Part shown: positions 33,973 through 45,915 of the stretch, piece by piece
Layout: the number at the start of each line of letters is the position of its first letter
Numbering within the stretch: position 1 is the first letter of the stretch
Origin: Tanypteryx hageni
Lineage: Eukaryota > Arthropoda > Insecta > Odonata > Petaluridae
Assembly (NCBI GenBank): GCA_028673005.1
Contig: CM054120.1
Coordinates: 75,875,533 to 75,939,532, forward strand
Reading direction: 5' to 3'
DNA length: 64,000 nucleotides
Position numbers and translations under genes: made by a program
The notes under the pieces: generated by a model
Told to the model about the DNA's origin: nothing
The model's input: only the letters and a program-made list of their open reading frames with translations
Databases searched by the model: none

Positions 33973-36065
33973 GAGCGGTTCCTAATCTGGTGCTCGTGAG
34001 CACCACTGTGCTCTTCCATGATGATTAAAATCGCGTTTTATATCATTTTCATCTACATCTACACGATACCCTGCAAGTCACCTTTTTGATGGATGGTCGG
34101 GGGTGCAGTGCACCAAAGGTCCCTAGTATTCCTATTACGTTCTATTATCGTCCTAGAGAATAACGATTCGCTCCGTTCTGCAATCGATCTCGCGAATAAT
34201 ATCCTCGCTGTCCTGCCTTCCGAGATACGTCGGGCTTCTGATAAGACTTACTACCTCATTTGCTAGTCCCTCCGACATAAATTTTTCAGCACTTAAATCT
34301 AGCCTGCAGTCTACGTTCCTCTAACGATGTCCATTTCAGATTTTCTATTAATGATGTTACGCTTTGTTTACTATCGCAATTTCTCTTTACAAATCTAGCT
34401 GCCCTGCGCTGAACCTTTTCTACCTCGTTAGTGAGTCCCTTTTCGAAGGGATCCAACACAGCTGACGCATATTCGACCTGCGGTCGAACCAAGGATAAAT
34501 AACATATTTATTTCATTTTTTCGGAGCTACTTCGAGCCATTCTCCCTCCCTTTTTGTTAGCAGCACCTATCAATCGGTGAATGTGGGTGTCCCACGAGAG
34601 ATCAGGATCGTGACTCATAGATATTTAACCAAGTCTGAAACTGGAATCTCTACTCAGTCCAACGAATAATTAACATCCAACGAGATATTCTTGGTTCTTC
34701 ATAAGTTGATAACGCAACTTTTCTTTTGGTTTATCTCTAACTGCCATTCCTTACACCATGCAAAAATAGCTTCTAGATCATTTTGGAGACACTGATGGTT
34801 TTTCGGATTGCATATCCGAAATATAATTCATATAAATGAAGGTGTTGTCCGCGAGAAGCCTAATTTTACTTTTAACTACTGAGTTCATATGGTTTATATA
34901 AATTAGAAATAATAACGGATCAATTACACTACCCTGAGGAGCGCCAGAGACAACCTCTACAAAGTTCGAGGATTTCCCATCTACAACAACCTTCTGCTTC
35001 CTATGATTTAAAAATTCACGGATCCAATCAACAATTTTGGAATTAACGCCTAAGGTTTCTAATGTCGTCATTAACTTCCTGTGAGGTACCTTATCAAAGG
35101 CTTTCCTAAAATCTAAGAGGATGGCATCGATCTGCCTATTATTTTCTCCGCTTCTCAGTATACAATTCACAGAAAGATCGAACTGAGTATCGCAAGACCT
35201 TCTTTACCTATGAGGCACCAAACACTCTCGATATCCTAGTTACTTATTGGAATCTCACTGCTATCGTACTGATCGCTAACCGCTATGAAAACCCCGCCTC
35301 CCGATCTATTAACGCGATCTTTTCTATAGACACGATAGTCTCGAGGAAATATCTATTGACTCTGAATCCCATCCGTTAACCAACTTTCTTTGCCTATCAC
35401 AATCTCGGCGTGCAGACTGCTAATAATATGCTCGAATTCAACAATTTTCCTACAGATGCTGCGGCAGTTCAGTACGACGACGTTTCATTTCTCACTATCA
35501 CTTCGCATATTAATCTCACCCTTGACTTTCTCTTCCGCTCTAAAACTACATGCGCTCCCATCACAAGCACTCCCACGACTGTCTGGCATCGCATCAAAAT
35601 TGGGATCGCGACCCATCGCACCCTTTACGGAACATTCTATCAATGACCTATCTCGACATTGGTGCTGCATGTTACTATGATTTTCCTCCTTATCTCTCGT
35701 ATTACGTGCATTTACCTCATGTTCGGAGTATATTCTATCATTACATAATCTATCGTGATTCTTATTTTCTACGAACGCATCGGTTATCCCCTTACCCAAA
35801 ACTGACCTACACCCTGCCCTACTCTCCAGACTAAAAAATCCCTACCTTGCTCAAGAATCCTACGCACTACTCGCTGAGCAGATTCTGGCGTGTTGTGAAC
35901 ACCAGATTGATTTTTTCTCCTTTCTTTATAAACGCATTAATAATAACGTTGACGTGTGTTTGGCTTTATTTATTTTTCCTTCCTTTTTTTTTTAAAGTGG
36001 TGCTCGATTGATATTGTAGGTTACAATTAGGTGCTCACCACATTGAGAAGGTTCGAAACCCTTTG
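33973..36065. mobile_element. Possible hAT element split by a LINE
   Basis: AGCGGTTCCTAATCTGGTGC, then TCGTGAGCACCAC, at 33974-34006 is partly mirrored at 36029-36065 by AGGTGCTCACCACATTGAGA and GGTTCGAAACCCTTTG. These look like the subterminal parts of a GTGCTC-type hAT element. The flanks do not give a clear 8-bp duplication. The interior is a LINE copy, implying a nested insertion. Confidence 0.45.
34050..35940 (-). pseudogene. CR1/L2-like LINE with endonuclease and RT remains
   Basis: This is the longest copy of the family here. From its 5' side on the minus strand there is an ORF1/linker remnant (35799-35485). Next is the start of an APE-type endonuclease (VVVLNCRSI, VIGKESWLTDGI, PRDYRVYRKDR, GGGVFIAVSD; about 35500-35250). 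An internal deletion then joins straight to the RT (35170-34778: DAILLDFRKAFDKVPHRKL, SGAPQGSVIDPLLFLIYIN). The catalytic (F/Y)ADD has become LADN, so the enzyme is dead. The C-terminal part (34492-34286) and the 3' UTR with stem-loop and CATCTACATC tail follow. It places the family among APE-endonuclease non-LTR elements. Confidence 0.85.
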
Positions 36066-36188
36066 GATTTTAGCCAAAAGACAAGTTTTATTCTCTGTTG
36101 AACAACAAACTCCTGTTTTCCTTTGTACATATTGTTTTACATCTATTCAGTTTGAAAATGAAATTTGGAGACCACGGTGTACAGAATG

Positions 36189-37080
36189 GAATTAAAATGA
36201 AAAACTCCTGAACCGTAAAAAAATCCCGATTAGCACACACGTCAGTAAGAAGAGAAAATGGAAAAAAATTAAAATGATACAAGTTTGCAGGACGATAGCC
36301 TATAGGGGCCTGTTGTCCCTCCAATTTGCTACACCATCCAAAAGACACGATCCTGACTCTACAAAAATCCGGCATGTACAAAATAGCTTGCACAGACTGC
36401 GAAAAAGTCTACATAGGTCAAACTAAACGAAAGCTAAAAACTAGGTTCAAAGAACACCTTGCACATTACAAACATTAGGTTTAACAGGTCGCAATACACA
36501 TACAAGAAAACAGTCAACCGATTAAAATCGAAAACATGCCTCTCTAAAAATCAACACAAACTGACTGGAAACTATACGCTTACGAGAGCATTTTCATAAA
36601 CAAACACCAAGACAAGGTAATGAATAACGACCGTGGGCCTACCCCTTACTCACCCCTCTACACGATATCCGTTAGGAATTCCCCCACCCCTTCCCTCTAT
36701 TCACTTCAATCTGGAACGTATAAATATACAAAACAAACCCAAATAATCCATACGACTTTAGCTACTAAAGATGAAAGCTTAGGTCTGAAAATAAGGTAAC
36801 TACCCAATATGGCCTATCTAAGCTTTATTAATTTTTAAGCACCTTTTCCAAATTCTGAAAGTTAAACTAACATAATGTACTCTTAGAGTTTTTCCGAGTG
36901 ATTGAGCCTGTATGTGTGCTTTTTCCGTTTCCTTTAGGCTAGTTTTCGACAACAGGTCCCTGTAAGCTATCGTTCTGCAAACTTGTCTCATTTTAATTTT
37001 TTTCTATTTTATCTTCTTATTGACGTGTGAGTGCTCATCTGGATTATTTTACGGTTCGGGAGTTTTTAATTTTAATTTCA
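36189..37080. mobile_element. Penelope-like fragment between inverted repeats
   Basis: The arms at 36189-36316 and 36949-37080 are inverted and about 130 bases long. Shared blocks include GAATTAAAAT, ACTCCTGAACCGTAA, CACACACGTCA, ATTAAAATGA, AAGTTTGCAG and ACGATAGC. Penelope-like elements often carry partial, inverted or LTR-like terminal copies, which fits this structure. Confidence 0.7.
36371..36680 (+). pseudogene. Penelope-like element, GIY-YIG endonuclease domain
   Basis: One frame, with three stops and no frameshift, reads GMYKIACTDCEKVYIGQT, KLKTRFKEHLAHYKH, then YAYESIFINK and MNNDRGP. Features kept are the GIY-like start (GMY), the C-x-x-C insert typical of Penelope-like elements, YIG, the catalytic Arg and His in the helix, and the catalytic Glu (in YESIF). 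The reverse transcriptase that precedes this domain in complete elements is absent. Inverted repeats flank the fragment (36189-36316 and 36949-37080). Confidence 0.85.
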
Positions 37081-37084
37081 TCTA

Positions 37085-38600
37085 TTCAGTTGATTGTTAG
37101 CCTTATCATCTGTATTTTTTCAACATTTAAAGGCTTAGGTGCTTCCTCTTTACAGTGATAAGTTGGAATAGTGAAGAATACTTTTATTCTAGTAATACCT
37201 TTTTTATCTATTATAAACTTCCTTCAACCTTGAAGTAGTTTCAGACATTTGTTTCTGTTGACATCAACAAACGAATTGTAAGTCCCTTTACGTATTAATT
37301 TTTCACTTACCTCAGATTGAATCGAAAGTCGTTTTGTAATCGCTATATGGCAAAAAAGACAAAAGTTAGATATTCGTTTTGGTGTAAAACTCGTACAAAA
37401 TGAATGTGATTTATCGCATTGGCACAATTATAAATCCTGTAGCCTTTTTAAATAAACACTGGCACCCCTCGAGGTGTGCGTTTTATTTCATAATTGTTGG
37501 GAAATTTTTAGGTTTAAAGCGTGATGCGCGATCTTCTCAGTTTTGGGAAGAGCATAAAATATTTCCATAACGTAATGCGCTGAACAAATTCTGAACGTTC
37601 GAGAATAGTGGATAGATTTAAAATTACCTTATAATGTTATTTACCCATATAAATAACAAACGTTCTGAGCGTGCGTGAAATGATTCTCTCCAAAATTGGC
37701 GCTATAACGAGGGTTCAAGAGGTAACATCCCTAAAGCGATTTCACGCGTCACGGCTTCTAGGCGTGGCCAGTTTGCCTAGATGGTCTAACTAATCACTTA
37801 GAGTACTAGGAGCCATCAATGCGTTTAAGTGACTGGAAAGCACGACGCTATAGTTGCATTTTCTGCCGAGTGCTAAATTATTTGAACAGCAAAGTATCGT
37901 CTCGAAATTACTAATGGCAATTTTTTTTGATTACGCTTTTACTAAATTCATTAAGGAAAGTGCTTTATTAAGAAAGACGACTCATATCTCATGAGAAAAT
38001 TAATAAAATTTTAAACAATGAAATTTGCAGGAATTGTGTAAAGGAATGGCGTTTTTACACCATTAACATAAAAACTTAGGAAACGAATTTTATAACCTAA
38101 TCTTAAGCAAATACGCCCGTAGAATTTGTACCACTTAATATCTCTGATGGACACTCCTAAATTAAATATAGCGCTTTCGAAGGCAAAATAAAGCGACACG
38201 TGCGAGATTATTTTTGATGAACTTCGAATTTAAATTTATTCCAACTTGTCCATTACGCTGCTCTTTCAATTCAACCATTTTGCTCGATCAAGTAACGCAG
38301 TCTTACTTGATCTCTGACAGGCAAGAAAAAAATGGGTAGGAAAAGCTCCATCCATTCACTGGACTGCAACGTTGCCGCATCGCGCACATCCGCTGCCCCT
38401 ACCTTTCCCTTCCGTCCATTCTTGCGTGTGATTGCAACATCGCCTCCCTCCCCTACAAACTTCCAGAGCTCAAGTTAGATTGACGACTATAATACACTTT
38501 TAGATAATTTAATCTTTTCTGAAAAATTAATAGTATAATGAGCTTAGGAAATGCTGCGTCGTCAACTTTTGGTAAACTAAAGATAGTTCGATATTCGTTA
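37085..38600. other. Unassigned stretch
   Basis: AT-rich sequence without recognised features. Confidence 0.35.
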
Positions 38601-38604
38601 ATTA

Positions 38605-39552
38605 TGCAATCGACGGGATTGATATCCCCGTTTCAGATCCCATCAAATATCTAGGAGTTACAATTAGTCGCGATCTCTCGTGGGCAGGGCCGGCCCGGCC
38701 CGAGCTACGGGCGAGGCGGGCGGCCGCCCGGGGCGCCAAAGTTTTCGGAGCGCTATCCAAATCATTTATCTATGCATTACTTGCAAGTGAATAAATATTG
38801 GATACCAATTTATATCGAGGAACGGGATTGAATCTTGATGGTATTCCTTGAAATTTTTCATTATCGACAATTTTTACAGAGCGAGGAATAAATTAACGCG
38901 TACTTTTTAGATATCTCAACAAATATCAACGGAGGGGGGCGCTGAAGTGCTATCTCGCCCGGGGCGCTAAAATTCATCGGGCCGCCCATGCTCGTGGGAC
39001 ACTCACGTTCGGCGGGTGATGGGCGCGGCTTACAAAAATGTGGCATTTATAGATGGGTAGTCCGGAATAGTACCGAAAAAGTGAGAGGGTCCTGTTATTT
39101 ATCTTTGTTATGGCCGCAGATAGATTGTTCATCAACTCTATGGGATCCATACAAGAAGGGTCTAATAAAGAAGAAGTGTAGCACAGAGCAATTAGATTCG
39201 CAAAAAGAAATTATGAAAATAAACAGAGCGTTACGTCGCTATTAGAATATTTGAAATGAGCATCGTTAGAAGAACGCAGGCTAGACTTAGTTGATAGAAA
39301 AGTATATTTTCTGAGAGGTACCAAACGACGCTATGGATATTATCTTGAATCCAACATGTTTCGGAAAGCACGAAAGTGAGGATAGAATTCGCCAGACCTA
39401 TTGTAGAAAGGAGCGATGCAAAGGATCGTTTTCCCGAGGAAGATTCGGGATTATAATAGGAAAACGACAAATGAGAATTGCTAGAGACATGTTTGATCCA
39501 TTGCACCCCCTTCAATCCGCCATCAAGATGACTTGAAGGGTATAATAAAAGT
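38605..39552 (+). pseudogene. CR1/L2-like LINE split by a hAT
   Basis: The frame IDGIDIPVSDPIKYLGVTIS is interrupted at 38685 and resumes at 38991 with the matching continuation (GTLTFGG / VMGAAYKN, VVRNSTEKVRGSCYLSL). It then decays through the C-terminus to a 3' UTR. Its stem-loop reads CCCTTCAA ... TTGAAGGG instead of the usual CCCTGC ... GCAGGG. Many stops and indels make it one of the oldest copies. Confidence 0.8.
38685..38990. mobile_element. hAT MITE, 306 bp, GC-rich ends
   Basis: An exact 8-bp duplication CTCGTGGG (38677-38684, 38991-38998) within a LINE frame. Ends CAGGGCCGGCCCG and, inverted, CATGGGCGGCCCG. The subterminal GC-rich repeats GCCCGGGGCGC occur on both sides. Removing it restores the LINE reading frame. 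Confidence 0.92.
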
Positions 39553-40139
39553 GTGGATATAGCATAAAAACCGATTGCAATGGCGAACGCTGGTATCGGA
39601 ACAGCGGTGATTTTTTCAGGAACCTGACGATAAGGTTAAGGATAAAAAGAACTCAATGTACGTGTGTCGGAGGATGGTAGAAGGGGTATCTGGTTGGGGT
39701 TCGCCTTATCCTAGTATATTAACTGCGTACATGTGCTCGTGTGCTCTGTTTTTTTAATACCACCAACCCGCCCGTTGATTCCGTCCGTTTCTTCAATATG
39801 TGACCGCATTTTTAGCGCGAATTGTATCTTTATTATTTCGAAACGCAAGGCGAATTTGTATCTTTCGGGGAACGTCACGACCGTTAGTGTCTGTATCTCT
39901 TGTTATTTTTGATTCTTGATTCATTTTTTTCCGAAAATTCATCCCGCGGTCTTTTAATCACTCCTTTGTAAACATAAACGGGAATAATAACGACTCGTGC
40001 GGAGACTTTTATAACTTGTTGTTAATAATTGGCTTTCATTGTCATTGAAGGAGCCTTTTTCATTCAAGGTAGAATTATCGAGTTTGTCTTCTGGGTGAAA
40101 CCCAACTGAAAAACGATTTTTGCCTAAAAGTCATAGAAA

Positions 40140-40215
40140 GGATGGGAACCACTGATGACGGCTGCTTTGTACTGTGTACTTGTTTTCCGCAACCTTCTTA
40201 TGGCTATTAGTGGGA
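40140..40215 (+). repeat. Short dispersed repeat, copy d
   Basis: GGAACCACTGATGACGGCTG, CTTTGT, then CTTGTTTTCCGCAACC and CTTATGGCTATT, matching the family consensus. The GAAA segment is lost. Confidence 0.45.
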
Positions 40216-40369
40216 TATTGTTTTTCAGGTTTAAGCCTTTTCCATGTCAGATGGTGGCAGAGGAATGATAGCACTAATGCTTTTCATTTTTAACTAGCGT
40301 AATTTCCCGCCAAATATGATGGGTATGCGTGAATTAAGTATTAATGTAAAGGCACTTCCCATTATTACT

Positions 40370-40560
40370 CCTTTTCTAACTTCCTCTCTCCCACCTTCTT
40401 CCCTCCCTCCCCCTCTAGCCTTCTCTGGAAAACAGATTCCTAGTCTCAATTTCGCCCTAATAAAGAACAGTATTTATCTCTCTCCCTCCTCTGTCTTCAT
40501 CTCTCTCCTCTCACTCCCTCACCCCCCGTCTCACTCCTTTCTCTCTTCTACTCTCTCACA
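40370..40560. repeat. Pyrimidine-rich block containing a LINE tail
   Basis: C/T-rich DNA around a short segment AGTCTCAATTTCGCCCTAAT followed by AAAG (40442-40465). That segment matches the 3' tails at 42331 and 62139. Confidence 0.6.
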
Positions 40561-40565
40561 TATCA

Positions 40566-41580
40566 AACATTCTAAGCACGCTTTCCTTACACATAGAGCA
40601 TAGGGTTTGACACAGAAATACAATCTCGAAGTTTAACAATGACACGGTCGGTAAGCCGATATATCGGTAAAAAGCTTTAATTTTTCCAATAAATATGATT
40701 TAAACGTAGAACTTGAGCGATTTAGAACCGCAGGCGAAATGTGACGACAAGAATAACAAACGTTATTTATTTATTTATTTTTGATCGTAGGTCAGTTCTT
40801 TTTTGTTTTAATTTGCAAAAGAGTAAAAGCCCTGTAAGTTGATTTTTACGTGTTATCTTATGGGATAATAGAAATTGTTTACTGGAGTCGAACCCGGGTA
40901 TTTTTGGGAGATTTCTTTTCGTAAATGTCTTTTAATGTAACAATCAAACATTCATACTAAATTTCAATCTTCGACCTACTCGATCGGAGAGTGTTAAAAA
41001 TTGCATTACAAACAGCCAAATGGTTCACGAATCTCCCGCTCTTTTATAACGGATTTTTAAGGGCGGCGCCTCATTCGAGCGTGATGGACAAGCGTAGTTT
41101 ATTATTTAAAGAGATTAGTAGTACCTACACTTTGCTAACAATGCGTCATTTCGTTGACCTCGGGTAAATTAAAGTTCAATTTAAAGATAATCCGTTTCGC
41201 GACTTGTTTGGTGACAATCACCTCTGCCGCAGACCCTGCTCTAATGACAGGTGGGCTCTCGCGCAGTTTCGTGTAACTTGTTCGTGGCCCGTTTCCATGG
41301 AGACCTGATTGGCAGTTCTGCCTTTTCCGACCTTTCCCAGCCGATGCGTATTTATTTCGCCATGCAGAGGAAGAGAGGCGGAACGAATTCGGCGTTTGTC
41401 GAATGCGCGATTTTTACGCCATTTCATCCCTTTCTACCTCTGCTGGTTTGGAACTACAAATACTGCTTCAGACATTGTCTGGTCCTGTGATAGATTGGAG
41501 GAAGTTCCGAAAAATTTTCATCCAAATATTTTTGTAGTACTTTTTTTGCTACGCGAATGAGCTCTTTCTCTGTCACTATA
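40566..41580. other. Unassigned stretch
   Basis: A B-box-like TACCCGGGTTCGACTCC lies on the minus strand at about 40890-40906 without a full tRNA. Nothing else recognised. Confidence 0.35.
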
Positions 41581-41584
41581 TGCC

Positions 41585-41812
41585 TTTTTATGGCTCTCTT
41601 CCTCTCTATCACCCTCTCCCTCCCTTTCCATCTCTCCTTCACATTCCTCTCTCCCTTCCTCTCTGTCCTCCTCCCTCTCTGTCCTCCTCCCTCCCTGTCC
41701 TCCTCCCTCCCTGTCCTCCTCCCTCTCTGTCCTCCTCGGCTCTCTCCCTCCTCGGCTCTCTCCCTCCCTCTCCTGCTCCCTCCCTCTCTCTCTTCTCTCA
41801 CTTCCCATGCAT
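41585..41812. repeat. CT-rich minisatellite
   Basis: Tandem TGTCCTCCTCCCTC(T/C)C-like units, clearest at 41665-41740, within a pure pyrimidine tract. The frames on both strands are artefacts. Confidence 0.8.
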
Positions 41813-42330
41813 TGAACCACACACTATCTTTTCTTTCCGGTTGTCACAAGAATGCGCTTATTAGGCATAAATTTATAATTTTATTTAATTTATTTTTCCT
41901 GTATCATAATGACGATGTAATCTCCCAGGCATATCATACCTTACAATCCCTGTTCCCCTCTCACCCCCCTCCCTCATATGGATATAAATGTATGTACATA
42001 TGTTTGTATTTATGAATGTTTTTTTTCTCTCTGTTTCTCATATAATTGATTTTTTTTCTTTTCCTTCCCCTGAACTATTTAGGAATTTTCGCGGTTTTTT
42101 ACACCTCTCTTCTCTTCGTAGGTGTTTTCCGCAGTGGGAATTTTTCTGTGTTAAAACATAACCGATACACAGTTTTTTATGACCCACAAAACTAACATTC
42201 TTTGGTAATGCTCTGTTATCTACTAACAAATTTATTAACTTGTAATTAATTTGTATTTTGTTAAAATCTGTATGTATTTAATTCCTCTTATTTTGTAAAT
42301 ATTGTAATTACTTATATGACGAAAGGGTTA

Positions 42331-42400
42331 AATGTAAGAAGGGACTACATAGTCTCAATTTCGCCCTAATAAAGTCGTTTGTCTGTCTGTCTGTCTGTCT
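42331..42400 (+). repeat. LINE 3' tail with (GTCT)n, second family
   Basis: ATGTAAGAAGGGACTACATA, then GTCTCAATTTCGCCCTAATA and AAG, ends in a (GTCT)n run. It shares CAATTTCGCCC(T/G)AATAAAG with 62139-62206 and 40442-40465. AATAAA followed by a short tandem repeat is the typical 3' end of a CR1/L2/RTE-like element. The AT-rich 42100-42330 may be its 3' UTR. Confidence 0.6.
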
Positions 42401-42404
42401 CTCT

Positions 42405-42640
42405 TTCTCTCTGACATCCTTTCCCTTTCTTCTTCCCTCCATTTCCGTCCCTCTCTCTCCCCTTTTCTCTCTACCTCACCTTTCCCCATGTCCCTCCTTC
42501 TATCCATCCATCTCTCCCCCTCCCTCTCCCCCATTTTCTTCTCTCCTCCTTCCTCAACTTTCTTCCCTCACGCTTCCTCCCTCTCGTCGCTTCAAGTCTC
42601 CCATTATCTCTTCCTCCCTTTCTCTGTAGTTTCTCTAGCA
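42405..42640. repeat. Polypyrimidine block
   Basis: C/T-rich sense strand directly after the (GTCT)n tail. Confidence 0.65.
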
Positions 42641-42644
42641 TATC

Positions 42645-45600
42645 TGCATTCACCCTCTATTCTTTTTCTTTTGTTGGCCTCGTCGCACGCATCCTCCCAC
42701 AGATGCATGGGACACACGGGACAGTGCTGTTCATCTCTTTCTATCTTTCCTCCATATATCTGTCACTGACTAATCAAGCATCTCCAAATGACAGAATCCC
42801 AATATTCTATGCATGACCCAGCGCAGTCTTATCAAAGTGCAAAATCGCCGGATGGGCGTCGAAATTTTCGGTCGAACTGAGAGACTGGAATTTCAATTTA
42901 ATGGGCGCGTGATTCTTTTGTGTTCGCTCCTCTCCCTTTATTTCTCTCCGAGATGCATAACTGCGCTGATTAAGTGAAAGGTCGAGTTTCCGTGCCCTGG
43001 GTTAACGTGAATACTAATTCGTGCACAGGTGATGAGTTTTTCCATTTTATGTCGCAGCCCGTTTTTTATCATTGCGTGCTTGGAATTGGTCGTGGATTTC
43101 AATTGACTTCGCTGTTAAGTACCTCGGCGAGCTTTTGGAGATGCTGTCATCGTTTTTCATTATCAGCCCGCCGTGGTAGGAAGATTGGTGCATAATCTTC
43201 TTTCCCTCGCTGTGGAAACGGGGTCGTACCCCGCCGGGGCCATTTTTTGGAAAATTAGGGTGAAGTATAGGAGGTGGCTTATTAAGCCTCAACCTCGCCT
43301 TGAAATGAAGGTAATTATTATTAGTACGGGTCGATTTTGAAATTCAAATCGTATAAATAAACTCAAGCTACATATGCAGGAAAAATATATGCATTCCTTT
43401 TAGCAGTTGACTATTATTTCTTCTTTGTTATTTATTCTTCAATTTTCGGTTTTGTAGTTTGGTTTTGTAATCCTGAGGAGTGTGGTTTTTCAAGATTTTT
43501 CCAAGCGATTTTGTAGTGTATTTTACATGGCGGACTTATACCTCATTTTTTCCCAGAGAAATATTTTGTTTCTTTTTACTGCAAACTTTTTAAAGCAGAA
43601 ATAGTAAATAATTTCATACATTTTCATTTATCTAAAATGTACACGAAGCCTCAATGCGACTACAAAAGAATATATCAAAATTTAACAATAGAATATTAAT
43701 AACGATAAATGAAGGATTATTCACAAAAGCGGTGCGGATTTCCTTACAACGGTCATTAGCAATATTCACAGTTATGACTGTTTCTTCTAAGAACACGTTG
43801 AGTTTCCTTTTCCATCGTTCACCAATACCGATAGTTATTCCAAGTGTTACCACTTACGAGATATATTTCCATCGCGGTGAATTTTTTTAACTCCATCCAA
43901 TAACTGGTAAACTTATCTCGTTATTATAAGTAAGTGAATGGTAAACTATCTGGTCGCTGTGTTTCTGCACGCACATCTAAACAACTGTCGAAACTTCGGC
44001 GTACACTCGAATATTATTATGATACGTGGTAAATGTTTTATTGGCAATATTTCCGTCATAGCGAAACCTTGGGAAGTTTATGAGATCATAAAAACTTAAT
44101 AGATCTGGTTCTCTAGCCTCTATGCTCTAACTCGGACCATTCTATCACGCATTGGACTAATAACCAACTTAGACGTCGTGCTATTAATCCCTTGGAACGT
44201 ATGCGTCATCAAACGTGGGAGAGCATGTGGGTCACCAAAAAAACACTACATTGTTGTGTTAGTTTCTGACCATGAGACATAATAAGGGGAAGTAGCATGT
44301 CAGCCAAGGTTTGTCCTCAAAGCTTTGAGCCAAATCTATTTATCCCGCGAAAGCGTTTCGTTTAGAAATTTAAGACGCGAGTTTACAAATGGTCCATGTT
44401 ATTGCACGTAAAGGACGTGTTACTGAGATAATTTTAAGGATTGTCGTTTACAGTCAGTATAGCCGACGTAATAAAAGCATAAGTGCGAGGAAAAGAAAAC
44501 TTCGCAGATAAGTAGTTGGGTGCGATTCTTGAGAAACTCCCAAGTTTCCCAGCACCTCGTGGTAGTAAAAATGGGAGCTTTTTGCGAAAGGCGTTTTTCG
44601 GGCAATGTGCCCTATATTTACAAAGTTTAGCCCGACGGCGTTGTTTTCTACGAAATTTGCGCCTTTAGTGATGATGGTGTCATTCGCAAAATCTTTTCGT
44701 TTTAAGATAATGCAAGTTATTTGCGAAAACTTCTTTGTATTTGTAAACTGCCATTTTTTGTTAATTCTCAAAGTCACAATGTGCCCCAAGTTAATATTAG
44801 ATGCGTTAGTTATTTCATTTTTCATTCGATAATTTTAGTCGAACGCTCCAATTTTGAAGAAACACTTTTGCCGCCAAATATAAATTCAACCGTCACTCAT
44901 TTTAACCTTTGGCAACATTTAAGAGCAGTATTTCCCTTCTTAAGAAGAAAATAATTTTGGTCGTTGGGGTTTAACATGGTCAACCGAGCGTCTCGACTTT
45001 GTTTGATATTTATAGTGGAGCATGCGCGCAATCCTATGCTAAAGCTAATTAACGCGACCTTATGTAAGTAAACCGGCCCTTGGATTTTTATATAATCAAT
45101 TCTTCTGAAATCCAGACTTCTTTACTTAATTCAATTAAGTACTTTCCCAGAATTAAAAAATTCTTAATGTTTTTCATAACTCGTTTCCTTAAAGAGAAAA
45201 GAGAGACGCTTGGCTAGGTTTTATTTGGAGCGGCAATTTCTTTAAAACGTAAAAGGCAGCGGCAAAATAACCACGTGGCTTCGTTGAATTCCGCAGCGCG
45301 ATTACAGTTGATCCGCGTATGTTCTGCAAGAGCTTTTCCTTACCAAGCTCTCCCTTTTGTCCTCTCGGCGAAGTCACTGATGGAAATTTTAGTCCTCCAT
45401 TTGTCTTCTATGGAACCAGGATGTGACGAATAATCGGACTAGCTGACTTCGAACCTTTCATTGACATAAATTAACATTTTTCATGGCTCCTTTAAACAGT
45501 ATTAATCTTTTGCTGGAGAAGTGATTATACAGTGATAACCTTTAAAGATTAGATTCTTAAATTCGGCTTCCGGTAGTTATTTTTCTCACTATTGTACGCT

Positions 45601-45855
45601 TGTCATGTTAAAATGTTTCACATCCTCAATGGTTTTTGTATTTTAACTGCAATAATTCGAAAAGTAATTCGGAATTTACTTTAGCTCCTTTAAAACTTCT
45701 TTAAGACACATGTTGCTTAATTACTATGTAATTTCAGAAAGTTATAACAAAGTTCACCTATTGGCTGAAATCATTGACAGTCAAGATGACCTCAGTAGCC
45801 ACAAAAAGGCTGGGGTAAACAAGTACGCATTTTGGCTGCATATTAGCTGTAATTT
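42645..45855. other. Unassigned long stretch
   Basis: About 3.2 kb in which I recognise no transposon end, domain or splice-bounded ORF. The short frames at 43632-43890 and 44420-44954 have no family resemblance that I can see. Confidence 0.35.
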
Positions 45856-45859
45856 AGAG

Positions 45860-45915
45860 ACATAAATTGGCGAATCGCCACTGAGGCCGGCTTCTTTTGT
45901 AGTCCAAATTTTCAT
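45860..45915 (+). repeat. Short dispersed repeat, copy e
   Basis: GCGAATCGCCACTGAGGCCG, GCTTCTTTTGTAG, then ATTTTCATATTTTT. Degenerate, but clearly of the same family as the copy at 6885. Confidence 0.45.

Noticed and set aside
36765..36800. Hammerhead ribozyme downstream of the Penelope-like fragment
   Set aside because: GATGA and GAAA are present in order but the stems do not pair well; too weak to annotate.
41454..42015. Long frames of 94-152 codons on both strands
   Set aside because: Entirely explained by the CT minisatellite; the peptides are R/E/G or S/L/P repeats.
42319..42334. piggyBac right end (AAAGGGTTAA)
   Set aside because: Part of the LINE-tail context; no partner end.
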